The translations under genes and the position numbers were made by a program. The notes beneath the pieces are model-generated. The model was not told the origin of the DNA and did not search any database. It saw only the letters and a program-made list of their open reading frames with translations. From Bacillota bacterium (GTDB taxonomy: Bacteria > Bacillota > Clostridia > Christensenellales > SZUA-584), in the NCBI GenBank assembly GCA_023461435.1, contig JAEYLC010000034.1, positions 186,001 to 250,000 on the forward strand: a stretch of DNA of 64,000 nucleotides, given 5' to 3'. Below are positions 33,775-42,353 of the stretch, one piece after another (the stretch's first letter is position 1; each line of letters opens with the position of its first letter).

Positions 33775-33806
33775 AGCGGCGGTGAGTCATCTCACTGCCG
33801 CTTTTT
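33775..33806 (+). terminator. Intrinsic terminator after the LytTR-DUF3021 pair
   Basis: AGCGGCGGTGAG-TCAT-CTCACTGCCGCT followed by a T-run. It separates the regulator pair from the ABC genes. Confidence 0.85.
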
Positions 33807-33807
33807 C

Positions 33808-33836
33808 GCATCTTGCGCGGCGTTTTTGCATCTTGC
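33808..33836. promoter_or_regulatory. 20-base-period direct repeat upstream of the ABC exporter (candidate LytTR site)
   Basis: GCATCTTGC occurs at 33808-33816 and 33828-33836, each preceded by a T-run. Two identical 9-mers about two helical turns apart are what LytTR proteins are known to bind. The ABC operon starts 64 bases downstream. Confidence 0.5.
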
Positions 33837-33899
33837 TTTGAGGGCTATTGGCGAAATCTCCCTTTGCGATTATTGTGATCACGAAAGGAGATTTGAAAT

Positions 33900-34814
33900 A
33901 TGCAAAAAATCATAGAAGTTAAAAACCTAAGCAAAAGCTACGGCGATGTTCAGGCGGTGAAGGATATCAGCTTTTACGTGGAGCCGGGTAAGCTGTTTTC
34001 GTTCTTAGGGCCGAACGGTGCCGGAAAATCGACCACTATCGATATTCTCTGTACGCTGTTGACCTGCGACGAGGGCGATGTGGCCGTGAACGGGCATAAG
34101 CTCGGTGAAAACGACGAAGACGTTCGGCACAGCATCGGCGTGGTGTTTCAGGACAGCGTGCTTGATTCGCTGCTGACAGTGGGTGAGAATTTGCGGCTCA
34201 GAGCGGGGCTGTACTTTAAGGACAAAAACAAGATCAATCAGGCAGTCAGAAACGCGGCTGCCACCGTTGACGTGTTGAGCTTTATCGACCGTCCTTATGG
34301 GAAGCTGTCGGGCGGCCAGAGGCGCAGGGCGGATATCGCGCGGGCTCTGGTGCAAACGCCGAAAATCCTCTTTCTCGATGAACCCACCACAGGGCTCGAC
34401 CCGCAGACGCGAAAATCTGTGTGGAGCATGATTCAGGAGCTCAAAGACAAAACAGGAATGACAGTATTTTTAACCACGCATTATATGGAGGAAGCGGCGG
34501 GTTCCGATTATGTGATCGTGATCGATCGCGGAGAAATTGCCGCCAAGGGGACGCCTGCCGAACTCAAAGCCAGGTTTGCGAATGACATGCTGCGGCTCGC
34601 CAGCAAGGATGAAAATGCGCTGCGCGCCGTCCTCGATGAAACGGCTTGCGACTATACGCAGGTGGCTGACCAGATGATCGTAAAGCTGCCGGGGACGATG
34701 GAAGCGCTGCCTATCATCGAAAAGTGCCGGACGTATATCCACGGATTCGAGGTGCTGCGCGGTACGATGGACGACGCGTTTATCGCAATTACAGGAAAGG
34801 AGCTCAGAGAATGA
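33900..34814 (+). CDS. ABC transporter ATP-binding protein (DrrA type)
   Basis: A 304-residue ATPase: Walker A GPNGAGKST (37-45), LSGGQRRRADIARAL, Walker B ILFLDEPTTGLDPQTR, switch His in TTHYMEEA, and a C-terminal ~80-residue extension as in the daunorubicin-resistance DrrA group. ACGAAAGGAGATTTGAAAT precedes the ATG. Its stop overlaps the permease start (ATGA). Probable drug or lipid exporter controlled by the neighbouring LytTR system. Confidence 0.93.
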   Translation: MQKIIEVKNLSKSYGDVQAVKDISFYVEPGKLFSFLGPNGAGKSTTIDILCTLLTCDEGDVAVNGHKLGENDEDVRHSIGVVFQDSVLDSLLTVGENLRLRAGLYFKDKNKINQAVRNAAATVDVLSFIDRPYGKLSGGQRRRADIARALVQTPKILFLDEPTTGLDPQTRKSVWSMIQELKDKTGMTVFLTTHYMEEAAGSDYVIVIDRGEIAAKGTPAELKARFANDMLRLASKDENALRAVLDETACDYTQVADQMIVKLPGTMEALPIIEKCRTYIHGFEVLRGTMDDAFIAITGKELRE

Positions 34815-35665
34815 TTTCATTTTTAAAGCGAAATCTAAAAGTGTTTTTCAGAGACAGAGCCGCGGTGTTTTTTTCATTGCTTGCCGTGTTTATCATCATC
34901 GGCTTGTATGCGCTGTTCCTGGGCAGTGTGTGGATCGGTGAGTTTCCGAAAATAGACAGTGCACAGTCGCTGATGGACAGTTGGCTGATTGCCGGTCTGC
35001 TCGCGGTTACGTCGGTCACCACCACATTGGGGGCCCTTGGCATCATGGTGGAAGACAAAACCAAAAAGATATCAAAGGATTTTTACTCCGCGCCGATCAA
35101 AAGGAGCCAGATAACGGGCGGCTACCTTTTAAGCGTGTTTATCATCGGCGTGATCATGAGCGTGGTTGCGCTGGTGCTCTCGGAAATCTATGTGCTGGCA
35201 AACGGCGGCGAGCTGCTGAGCGCTTTCGCGATGCTCAAAGTGCTCGGCCTTATACTGCTGGCCACGCTTTCCAATACGGCGCTGATGTGTTTCATCGCGT
35301 CGTTCATCAAAAGTCAGAGCGCTTACACAACGGCAAGCACCATCATCGGCACGCTGATTGGATTTATTGCGGGCATATATCTGCCAATCGGCACACTGCC
35401 CGAAGCGGTGCAGACGGTTGTCAAGTTGTTTCCGGTCTCGCACGCGGCGGCGCTGCTGAGGCAAACGGTGATGGGCGCGCCGATGGATGCCGCGTTTGCA
35501 GGCGCGCCGCAGCAGACACTGGACGGGTTTAACAGCATGATGGGCGTATCGTACAAGTTCGGCGATTTCACCGTCACCCCGCTGATGAGCATCGCGTTTC
35601 TTGTTTTGACGGGCATTCTCTTTTACGGCCTTGCCATGATGCGGATGTCGAAAAAGAGAGCGTAA
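34811..35665 (+). CDS. ABC-2 type permease (DrrB type)
   Basis: A 284-residue protein with about six membrane helices (near 20-42, 57-80, 101-130, 138-160, 170-195, 250-272) and the ABC-2 signature region around LPIGTLPEAVQTVVKLFPVSH. It starts inside the ATPase stop codon and ends before a clear terminator. With the ATPase it makes a two-component exporter; the substrate is unknown. Confidence 0.9.
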   Translation: MISFLKRNLKVFFRDRAAVFFSLLAVFIIIGLYALFLGSVWIGEFPKIDSAQSLMDSWLIAGLLAVTSVTTTLGALGIMVEDKTKKISKDFYSAPIKRSQITGGYLLSVFIIGVIMSVVALVLSEIYVLANGGELLSAFAMLKVLGLILLATLSNTALMCFIASFIKSQSAYTTASTIIGTLIGFIAGIYLPIGTLPEAVQTVVKLFPVSHAAALLRQTVMGAPMDAAFAGAPQQTLDGFNSMMGVSYKFGDFTVTPLMSIAFLVLTGILFYGLAMMRMSKKRA

Positions 35666-35685
35666 TTTAATAAAAGATCATTTCT

Positions 35686-35709
35686 AAAACCGGCTGCATG
35701 CCGGTTTTT
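35686..35709 (+). terminator. Intrinsic terminator of the DrrAB-like operon
   Basis: AAAACCGGC-TGCAT-GCCGGTTTT followed by T. Confidence 0.85.
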
Positions 35710-35710
35710 A

Positions 35711-35931
35711 AAACTTGTAGGTTTTACACGGTCACGTTGCCTGCGGACAAAAGCACAGTGACGATTTCAGCCAAAGCGTTCGACAGGCTTTCCAAAATCA
35801 CGATCAACGGCGCGAAGAAATCCTCACAAAAGGTCACATTAGCGAACGGCCAGAGCACGACGTTAAGCGTTGTGGTCACATCTCAGGCGGGGACGACAAA
35901 GGAATACAGAATATTGGTCCAGCGGCCATAA
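35711..35931 (+). pseudogene. Cadherin-like beta-sandwich domain fragment
   Basis: About 70 codons reading FYTVTLPADKSTVTISAKAF, then ITINGAKK and VVVTSQAGTTKEYRILVQR, the pattern of the cadherin-like beta-sandwich (PF12733-type) domain of surface proteins. The only in-frame ATG (35698) lies inside the terminator hairpin and has no ribosome site, so this looks like the C-terminal scrap of a lost secreted protein rather than a gene. Confidence 0.55.
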
Positions 35932-35958
35932 AAGAACGGGGGACACCCTGATTAAGAG

Positions 35959-36516
35959 TCAGAGTGTCATCGCTGATGCCAGCTCCGAGAGCTTTACGAT
36001 CGTCTTCCAGTTGCGTGTTGTGGCGCTTTCGTCCAGTTTATTTAGATGACCCGCCAATTTTGAATTGCGTACGCTGTCCGAAAACAACAGATACACATCG
36101 CGTCCGACGATATCTATTCGTTCGCTTGTGTTCTTGTATGTGAGAACTTGTGCGATTCTCTCGTCCGTTGGCTTATCATTGAGTAACGCCGCATACAGCA
36201 CTTCCGCATTCGTACCGGCTTGCGCTGCTGCGATCTCATCTGCCGAAAACGGCAGATTGCCGATAAGCGAAGCAAGCTCAGCGGCGGTGCGCAGCACCAC
36301 GGGCACGGTGAGCCCGAACCGCGACTGAATCGTCTTTTCAATCGTATCGCGCAAGGAAAGTTCGTCCAGTCCGGAGCGCAGCAGCACATTGCCGCTTTGA
36401 ATGTATGTCTGTACGGAATCAAGTCCCGCGCCTTCAAGCGCCGCTTTGAGTTCGGCCATTTTAATCATGTTTTTGCCGCCGACGTTGATGCCGCGCAGCA
36501 GCGCGATATAGACCAT
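35959..36516 (-). CDS. DUF1697 family protein
   Basis: A 185-residue protein with the DUF1697 signature YIALLRGINVGGKNMIKMAELKAALE at the start, VQTYIQSGNVLL and the C-terminal TTRNWKTIVKLSEL. The family is widespread and uncharacterised. GGAGAAGAGAATATG context precedes the start. It is separated from potD by a terminator and is not part of the polyamine operon. Confidence 0.93.
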   Translation of the reverse strand: MVYIALLRGINVGGKNMIKMAELKAALEGAGLDSVQTYIQSGNVLLRSGLDELSLRDTIEKTIQSRFGLTVPVVLRTAAELASLIGNLPFSADEIAAAQAGTNAEVLYAALLNDKPTDERIAQVLTYKNTSERIDIVGRDVYLLFSDSVRNSKLAGHLNKLDESATTRNWKTIVKLSELASAMTL

Positions 36517-36570
36517 ATTCTCTTCTCCGTTTTTTCTTAATCATATCATGGACATGCAAGTGGAGACAAT

Positions 36571-36599
36571 AAAAAAGAGCCGATCTGATCAACCGGCTC
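36571..36599 (-). terminator. Terminator of the pot operon (minus strand)
   Basis: Read on the minus strand: GAGCCG, an 11-base loop, CGGCTC and six T residues. Confidence 0.8.
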
Positions 36600-36617
36600 A
36601 GGTATGACATTATTGCA

Positions 36618-37682
36618 TCACGGCGTGTACCACTTGACCTCCTGCCATGCCTCGGCATACTTGGATTCGAAATCTCCAAGGTCATGATACACCGTGCATC
36701 TTTCCACCACGTCGTCCGCAGGATTGAATGCGTTGTTGTCCGTAAAGGATGGATCGATCATCTCGAGCACCTTGGTGTTGGGAGAGGAGTACCCGATGTA
36801 TTCGGTATTGATCGTGGCCACTTCGGGGTCGAGCAGGAAGTTGATGAATGTTTCCGCCGCCTCCTGATGCTGGCTCGTTTTGGGGACGACCATGCAGTCA
36901 AACCAAAGGTTCGAGCCTTCGTCGGGCACCACGTAACCCAAATCCTCGTTTTCCATCATCGAGAACACCGCGTCACCTGAGTATGTGACGCATAAAGCGC
37001 CGCTGCCGTTGATCATGCTGTCGCGCATCTCGTCACCGCCGTAGCTTTGCACGATGGCCTTCTGGCTTTTGAGCGCTTCCACGGCTTCAGCCAGCTGTGC
37101 TTCATCGTGCGTATTGATGTCGTAGCCGAGATAGAGCAGCGCCACCGCGATCGAGTCTCTCATGCTGTCATACATGTATATCTTGCCCGCGTACTGTTCG
37201 TCCCAAAGCGCGCCCCAGCTTGTGGGCGGCTGCGATACGAGCGTTTTGTTATAGAGCATCCCCACGGTGCCCCAGGTGTACGGCACGGAATAAACGTTGC
37301 CGGGGTCGTACGACTGCTTCAGGTTAAAATCGTTAAGGTACTTTGCATTGGGAATGTTGTCGTAATTGATCGCGTTCAGCATGTCTTCGCTGATCAGGCG
37401 CTCCACCATATAGTCGGACGGGAATATCAGATCAAAATCCGACCCTTCGGTGGTCACGATCGTATACATCTCTTCGTTGGACGCGACAGTGGTGTAATTC
37501 ACGTCGATCCAATCGTTCATTTCTTCAAACTTGGAAATCAGCGAATCTTCAATGTAGTCGCCCCAGTTGAGCACATTGAGAGTGACCTTCTCCTTGCCTG
37601 ATGACGATGTGCCGCCGCAGCCGCCAAGAAAAGCCGACACGACCAGAATGAGCGAAACAAGCGTGAGGACAGTTTTTTTCAT
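36618..37682 (-). CDS. potD: Spermidine/putrescine ABC transporter substrate-binding lipoprotein
   Basis: A 354-residue lipoprotein; the signal peptide ends in the lipobox LGGC and the mature part follows the PotD pattern (LNVLNWGDYIEDSLISKFEE, DLIFPSDYMVERLI, GNVYSVPYTWGTVGMLYN). It catches polyamines outside the membrane. Start at 37682 (MKKTVL) follows AGGAGAAACCG; the longer upstream frame is not coding. Last gene of the operon, 22 bases after potC. Confidence 0.94.
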   Translation of the reverse strand: MKKTVLTLVSLILVVSAFLGGCGGTSSSGKEKVTLNVLNWGDYIEDSLISKFEEMNDWIDVNYTTVASNEEMYTIVTTEGSDFDLIFPSDYMVERLISEDMLNAINYDNIPNAKYLNDFNLKQSYDPGNVYSVPYTWGTVGMLYNKTLVSQPPTSWGALWDEQYAGKIYMYDSMRDSIAVALLYLGYDINTHDEAQLAEAVEALKSQKAIVQSYGGDEMRDSMINGSGALCVTYSGDAVFSMMENEDLGYVVPDEGSNLWFDCMVVPKTSQHQEAAETFINFLLDPEVATINTEYIGYSSPNTKVLEMIDPSFTDNNAFNPADDVVERCTVYHDLGDFESKYAEAWQEVKWYTP

Positions 37683-37704
37683 CGGTTTCTCCTTTAAAAA
37701 AATT

Positions 37705-38550
37705 TTATGCAGCCGCACCGGAGCGGCTTTTGCTCTTTTTGTGGCCCCGAAACGCACCGTTTTTCGAGGCATTGCCTTGCGCGGCCAGCACGTCGGGGCT
37801 GCGCTTGTTGATGATGATCAGCATCACGATGACCACCACGAACATGATCGCGCTGAGGGCATTGATCTTGGGATTGATGCCGAGCTTGGCCATCGAATAG
37901 ATATAGACGGACAGGTTCGAAAGCGTGCCCTGTGTCGAGAAAAAGCTGATCACAAAGTCGTCGAACGAGAGCGTGAACGCGAGTATGAACCCCGTCACCA
38001 CACCCGGCATGATGTCGGGCAGCACCACCTTGAACATCGCCTGCCGCGGTGTCGCGCCCATATCGAGAGCGGCTTCGTACAGCGCCGTGTCCATGCTCTT
38101 AAGGCGCGGCAGCACCGATAATACCACGTACGGCAGACAGAACGTGATATGTGCGATGAGTAGCGTCACATAGCCGCGCGGTATTTTGAGCAGTATGAAA
38201 AGCAGCAGCATCGAAACGCCCGTCACGATGTCCGCGTTGATCATCGGTATATATGTGCCACTCAAAGTTAACGATTTCGCGTACTTTTTCATGCCGTTGA
38301 TGCCAAACGCCGCGAGCGTGCCGATCACGGTGGAGATCAAAGAAGCGAGCAGCGCGATGCTCAGCGTCACGAATATCGCGTCAAGTATGATCGGGTCGGT
38401 GAAAAGCTCGCCGTACCATTTCAGCGAAAAGCCGCTCCAGCGCGCCATCGTCTTGCTCTCGTTGAAAGAAAAAACGATCAGCGTGATGATAGGCAGATAC
38501 AGGAACAGCAGTATGATGCCGACGTAAAGCCGTTTGGATAACCGTCTCAT
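37705..38550 (-). CDS. potC: Polyamine ABC transporter permease PotC
   Basis: A 281-residue permease with six membrane helices and the EAA-loop region YEAALDMGATPRQAMFKVVLPDIMPGV that contacts the ATPase. N-terminus KRLYVGIILLFLYLPIITLIVFSFN is typical of PotC. The basic C-terminal tail (KNGAFRGHKKSKSRSG) is longer than usual. It overlaps potB by 4 bases. Confidence 0.94.
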   Translation of the reverse strand: MRRLSKRLYVGIILLFLYLPIITLIVFSFNESKTMARWSGFSLKWYGELFTDPIILDAIFVTLSIALLASLISTVIGTLAAFGINGMKKYAKSLTLSGTYIPMINADIVTGVSMLLLFILLKIPRGYVTLLIAHITFCLPYVVLSVLPRLKSMDTALYEAALDMGATPRQAMFKVVLPDIMPGVVTGFILAFTLSFDDFVISFFSTQGTLSNLSVYIYSMAKLGINPKINALSAIMFVVVIVMLIIINKRSPDVLAAQGNASKNGAFRGHKKSKSRSGAAA

Positions 38551-39353
38551 AGCATATACCCCTCGCCGTCTTTATCGATGCGGCGCATGATGACCATGCT
38601 GACGATCATCAGCAGGAACATGACCACCGCGAGCGCCGACCCGAACTCCCAGTTGCGCGCAGTCGTGAACTGAAATTCAATCAGGTCGCCGTACATGAAA
38701 TAGTGCCCGCCGCCGAGCAGCTTGGTCACCACGAACGTGGTGATCGCGGGCATAAACACCATCACAATGCCCGAAATGATGCCGGGCAGGCTTAAGGGGA
38801 GTATCACGCGGCTGAACGTTTTAATCTTATTCGCGCCGAGATCGCTCGACGCTTCGATCAGCGAATGGTCCATCTTCTGAATCGCCGTGTATATCGGCAG
38901 TATCATAAACGGAAGAAAGTTGTAAAGCAGGCCCATGATCACCGCGCCCTGCGTGTTGATGAGCTGCTGCGCGGGGAGGCCGACGGCGGTCAGCAATTGG
39001 TTGATGATGCCGCTTGAGTCGAGCAGCGCTTTCCAGGCATAGGTGCGCAGCAAAAAGTTCATCCACATCGGCATCACCATAAGTATGATGACGACGCGCG
39101 CGGTAGAGACGCGCAGGCGTGAGATGATGTACGCCGCAGGGTAGCCCACGAGCAGGCAGACGAGTGTGACGACCATCGCGGTGAGTACCGAATCAAAAAA
39201 CGTCATGATATAGTCGCCCGAAAACGCTTTGACGAGGTTGTCAAGCGTCCAGGAGCTCTGCCCAAATGCGTAAAACAGCGTGATCAGTATCGGCCCGATC
39301 ACGAACAGCAGCACCCATCCGAGATACGGCGCCGAAAAAATCCTGCGGTTCAT
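38547..39353 (-). CDS. potB: Polyamine ABC transporter permease PotB
   Basis: A 268-residue permease with six membrane helices and EAA region IEASSDLGANKIKTFSRVILPLSLPGIISG. PotB-like MPMWMNFLLRTYAWKALL is present. It overlaps potA and potC by 4 bases each, so the three are translationally coupled. Confidence 0.94.
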   Translation of the reverse strand: MNRRIFSAPYLGWVLLFVIGPILITLFYAFGQSSWTLDNLVKAFSGDYIMTFFDSVLTAMVVTLVCLLVGYPAAYIISRLRVSTARVVIILMVMPMWMNFLLRTYAWKALLDSSGIINQLLTAVGLPAQQLINTQGAVIMGLLYNFLPFMILPIYTAIQKMDHSLIEASSDLGANKIKTFSRVILPLSLPGIISGIVMVFMPAITTFVVTKLLGGGHYFMYGDLIEFQFTTARNWEFGSALAVVMFLLMIVSMVIMRRIDKDGEGYML

Positions 39354-40390
39354 GACGCCTCCTTCGGCATGAGGTGGATGCAGTCCTCGCCTATGAAGAA
39401 ATGCGCGCGGTTGCCCTCGCCGGGTGTTTTGGTAGACTGGATGAGCCAGTTGTTGCCGCTGTCGTCCTTGATACGGATGTCGTAATGAACGCCCATAAAT
39501 ACGGACGACGTGACGGTGCCGCTGATCTGGCCGCCGGATTTCACAAGCTCAATATCCTCCGGCCGCACGACGACATCGACGGTGTCGCCCGCCTCAAACG
39601 GGTGGGGAAGGCAGTCGAACGTCGCGCCCGCGAATTCGACGCGTTTTTCACTCAGATACCGCCCGGGCAATATGTTGCTTTCGCCGATAAAATCCGCGAC
39701 AAACGCGTTGTTGGGTTCGTTGTAGATATCCTCCGGCGTGCCGACATGCTGAATCACGCCGTCCTTCATCACCACGATCGTGTCTGAAAGCATCATCGCT
39801 TCCTCCTGATCGTGCGTGACATAAACAAACGTGAGCCCGAGCTTTTTGTGCATGTTCTTAAGCTCAATCTGCATGGCCTTGCGCAGCTTAAGGTCGAGCG
39901 CGCCCAGGGGCTCGTCCAGCAGCAGCAGCGAGGGTTCGCAGACGAGCGCGCGCGCGATCGCGACGCGCTGCTTCTCGCCGCCCGAGAGCTTGCTGATGTG
40001 GCGCTTTTCAAAGCCTGAGAGACCCGTCAGCGCCAATATCTCCGTGATTTTGGCCTTGATCTGATCCTTGGGCAGCTTCTTGATATTAAGCCCGAAGGCG
40101 ATATTGTCGTATACGTTAAGGTGCGGGAACAGCGCAAAATGCTGAAACACCGTGTTGACCTGGCGCATATATGGCGGCAGCGACGTGATATCCTTGCCGT
40201 CGAAAAAGACTTGTCCGGTATCCGGGGTCTCAAAGCCTCCGATGATGCGAAGCAGCGTGGTTTTGCCGCAGCCGGACGGACCGAGCAACGTTAAAAACTC
40301 ACCCTGACGCACGTAAAGGTTGATATTGCTGAGCACCTCGCCCTTGTCAAAGTCTTTGCTGATGTTTTTAAGCTCGAGTATCTTCTTCAT
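39350..40390 (-). CDS. potA: Polyamine ABC transporter ATP-binding protein
   Basis: A 346-residue ATPase: Walker A GPSGCGKTT (37-45), LSGGEKQRVAIARAL, Walker B LLLLDEPLGALD, switch His in THDQEEA, and a C-terminal TOBE domain (about 240-340). It drives polyamine import. GAGAAACGAAGT precedes the ATG. It follows the regulator gene by 21 bases. Confidence 0.95.
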   Translation of the reverse strand: MKKILELKNISKDFDKGEVLSNINLYVRQGEFLTLLGPSGCGKTTLLRIIGGFETPDTGQVFFDGKDITSLPPYMRQVNTVFQHFALFPHLNVYDNIAFGLNIKKLPKDQIKAKITEILALTGLSGFEKRHISKLSGGEKQRVAIARALVCEPSLLLLDEPLGALDLKLRKAMQIELKNMHKKLGLTFVYVTHDQEEAMMLSDTIVVMKDGVIQHVGTPEDIYNEPNNAFVADFIGESNILPGRYLSEKRVEFAGATFDCLPHPFEAGDTVDVVVRPEDIELVKSGGQISGTVTSSVFMGVHYDIRIKDDSGNNWLIQSTKTPGEGNRAHFFIGEDCIHLMPKEAS

Positions 40391-40411
40391 ACTTCGTTTC
40401 TCCAGGAAGCG

Positions 40412-40966
40412 CTAAAATGACGGCGGGGACGACACCCAGATAATCTTCGCCGTTTGACTGCTTGTGTTTTCAAGATAATGCGTGTGCTTGGGGCTGTAAA
40501 AAAAGCTCTCGCCGCGCCTTACGCGCAGCTGCTTGTCTCCAAGGTGCAGCGTCACGGTCCCAAGCAGCACATAGCCAAATTCATCGCCCTCATGAGGGGG
40601 ATCGGGCCAGGTCGAGCCCTTGGGCTCGAGCGTTAATAAAATGGGCTCGAGCGAGCAGCCTTGAGCGCCGGGCATCAGCCAGACGATCTCCGTGCCTTGC
40701 TCGGCGTCCGTTTTGACGTACATGTCCTGCTTTTTGTAGACCGTTTTTTGCTCCTGCATATCCGCAAAGAAGTCCTTGAGCGTGGTGCCGAGGCATTCTA
40801 ATATGTCCTCGAGCGTCGCGATGGAGGGCGACGTCAAGTCTCTCTCCACCTGGGATATAAATCCCTTGGAAAGCTCGGCTCTGTCGGCGAGGTCTTCCTG
40901 AGTCAGCCCCAGCCGGATACGCAGATCTTTGACTTTTCTCCCGATTTCCAAAACGCTTGGCCTCAT
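40412..40966 (-). CDS. XRE-cupin transcriptional regulator (PuuR-like)
   Basis: A 184-residue regulator: HTH_3 domain (about 8-65; LRIRLGLTQEDLADRAELSKGFISQVERDLTSPS) and a C-terminal cupin (about 110-180; PPHEGDEFGYVLLGTVTLHLGD). This fusion often leads pot operons in Firmicutes and is thought to sense polyamines through the cupin. As first gene of the operon it probably regulates itself and potABCD through the palindromes at 40986-41015. Confidence 0.92.
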   Translation of the reverse strand: MRPSVLEIGRKVKDLRIRLGLTQEDLADRAELSKGFISQVERDLTSPSIATLEDILECLGTTLKDFFADMQEQKTVYKKQDMYVKTDAEQGTEIVWLMPGAQGCSLEPILLTLEPKGSTWPDPPHEGDEFGYVLLGTVTLHLGDKQLRVRRGESFFYSPKHTHYLENTSSQTAKIIWVSSPPSF

Positions 40967-40985
40967 TTCAAAAACACACTATATT

Positions 40986-41015
40986 AAACTTCAAGTTTAC
41001 TCTTTGTAAACAAAG
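40986..41015 (-). promoter_or_regulatory. Nested palindromes over the pot operon promoter
   Basis: Three overlapping inverted repeats: AAACTT-C-AAGTTT (40986-40998), GTTTAC-TCTTT-GTAAAC (40995-41011) and CTTTG-TAAA-CAAAG (41002-41015). On the minus strand TTTACA and TTAATA, 17 bases apart, form a promoter across them. Likely the operator of the XRE-cupin protein. Confidence 0.6.
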
Positions 41016-41125
41016 CAAGTATATTAAAGCATATGCACGGCATCTTAGTCAATAAAAAAATAGGCGTTTTTTGGCGGAAATTATCGTATGCTTTCACGGC
41101 CGCCCGATAGGGGAAAACGGCATAT

Positions 41126-41151
41126 AAAAAGGCCGCTTTTACGGCCTTTTT
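41126..41151. terminator. Bidirectional hairpin terminator
   Basis: AAAAAGGCCG-CTTTTA-CGGCCTTTTT. On the minus strand it ends the transglutaminase-like gene. Confidence 0.85.
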
Positions 41152-41169
41152 CCCCGGTTTGCGGGGCTT

Positions 41170-42066
41170 TCAGTATTCCGACACCTTGGTATAATCCGAT
41201 GCGTTTTTAAGCATCTGATCATACGCACCCGTGGAAGCGTCAAGAGTGGTATCAATCACCTTCCATTCGCCACTCAGCCAGACCTCGTTCCACGCGTGGT
41301 ACACGCCGGGGTTGTAGTTCGCGTAGCCCTTGACGAGCTTGGCCGGGATACCGATGCTGCGCAGCATGGCCGCGAGCAACGAGGCGTAGTCGTAGCAGAT
41401 GCCTTTACCGGTTGAGTAAGTCTGCTCGATATCGGGCAGGTAATCGTAACCGACGTTCTCGGTTTTGCCGTTGTCGTATTCGATATGCGTGCAAATATAA
41501 TTGTAAATATCGCGCGTGCATTCGGACTGAAGATCATCGTCCTTCGCGTGCTCCAAAGCGGGGGCAACGATTTTGCGCACATCCAGTATGGGCTGCATAT
41601 CATAATCCCATGTGACGTTTTGTACTGAATTCAAGTAACAAGCCGTATCACTGCTGAGAGTGACGGAGAATTCTTTGGATTCGGCTTCGATGTAATTGCT
41701 GCCCGACTGATTCTGCAGTATGCGCGCCGTGTAATCGCCGCTGCCGAATTGCAGGGAAAAGTCTTCGATGCTGCCGTCTGCCTTGAGGTTGTATTCGATA
41801 TGCTTGTCGCCGCAGAGCACCTGAAGCTTGTGCTTGACATCCGCCTGCTTGACATAGCAGATGCGAAGCAGCCCCTGATCTATATAATCGGTGCAGATTG
41901 ATTCGGCGGGTTTTTCGTCAGGCGGCAGCTCGGGGCCGGTAAGCCGCTGCGCGAATAAAGCGTCGATTTCATTTTCAGATAACGTTGTTGTGATGCTGCC
42001 ATCGCAGCCCAATAAGGCGAAAACCATGAAAAGGGCAAGCAGCATGAGTGTGATCGTTTTCGTCAT
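41170..42066 (-). CDS. Transglutaminase-like lipoprotein
   Basis: A 298-residue exported lipoprotein (signal peptide ending ALLGC). The C-terminal half is a transglutaminase-like cysteine peptidase fold: catalytic Cys in GKGICYDYASLLAAMLRSIGIPAKLVKGYA, His in VYHAWNEVWL and Asp in WKVIDTTLD. Residues ~70-150 form a beta-rich domain. Start at 42066 (MTKTITL) chosen for the signal peptide; the longer frame adds a second unlikely hydrophobic start. Probably acts on the cell wall or surface proteins; substrate unknown. Confidence 0.85.
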   Translation of the reverse strand: MTKTITLMLLALFMVFALLGCDGSITTTLSENEIDALFAQRLTGPELPPDEKPAESICTDYIDQGLLRICYVKQADVKHKLQVLCGDKHIEYNLKADGSIEDFSLQFGSGDYTARILQNQSGSNYIEAESKEFSVTLSSDTACYLNSVQNVTWDYDMQPILDVRKIVAPALEHAKDDDLQSECTRDIYNYICTHIEYDNGKTENVGYDYLPDIEQTYSTGKGICYDYASLLAAMLRSIGIPAKLVKGYANYNPGVYHAWNEVWLSGEWKVIDTTLDASTGAYDQMLKNASDYTKVSEY

Positions 42067-42353
42067 GACAGTACCATCCAATTGAATCATCAGTTTGGCT
42101 GACCAAAAACAGCCTAACAAGAATATAAACAATAAAGGGATTTTTATAACGCAATCACGTTAAAACGATCTTGTTTTTTAAACGGTCACTTCTGTCTGCA
42201 TCACACCCGAACGTTTTGGATTAGACAACGCTTTGAAACCTGTATGCACTTATGTTACAATCGGTTCAAATCAGAATTTGCACAGTTTGTCTGGGATAGC
42301 GGGAAACTGTTAAGGACTTTCTTAATTGGGCCGGGAAAACGTGAGGGATTGAT

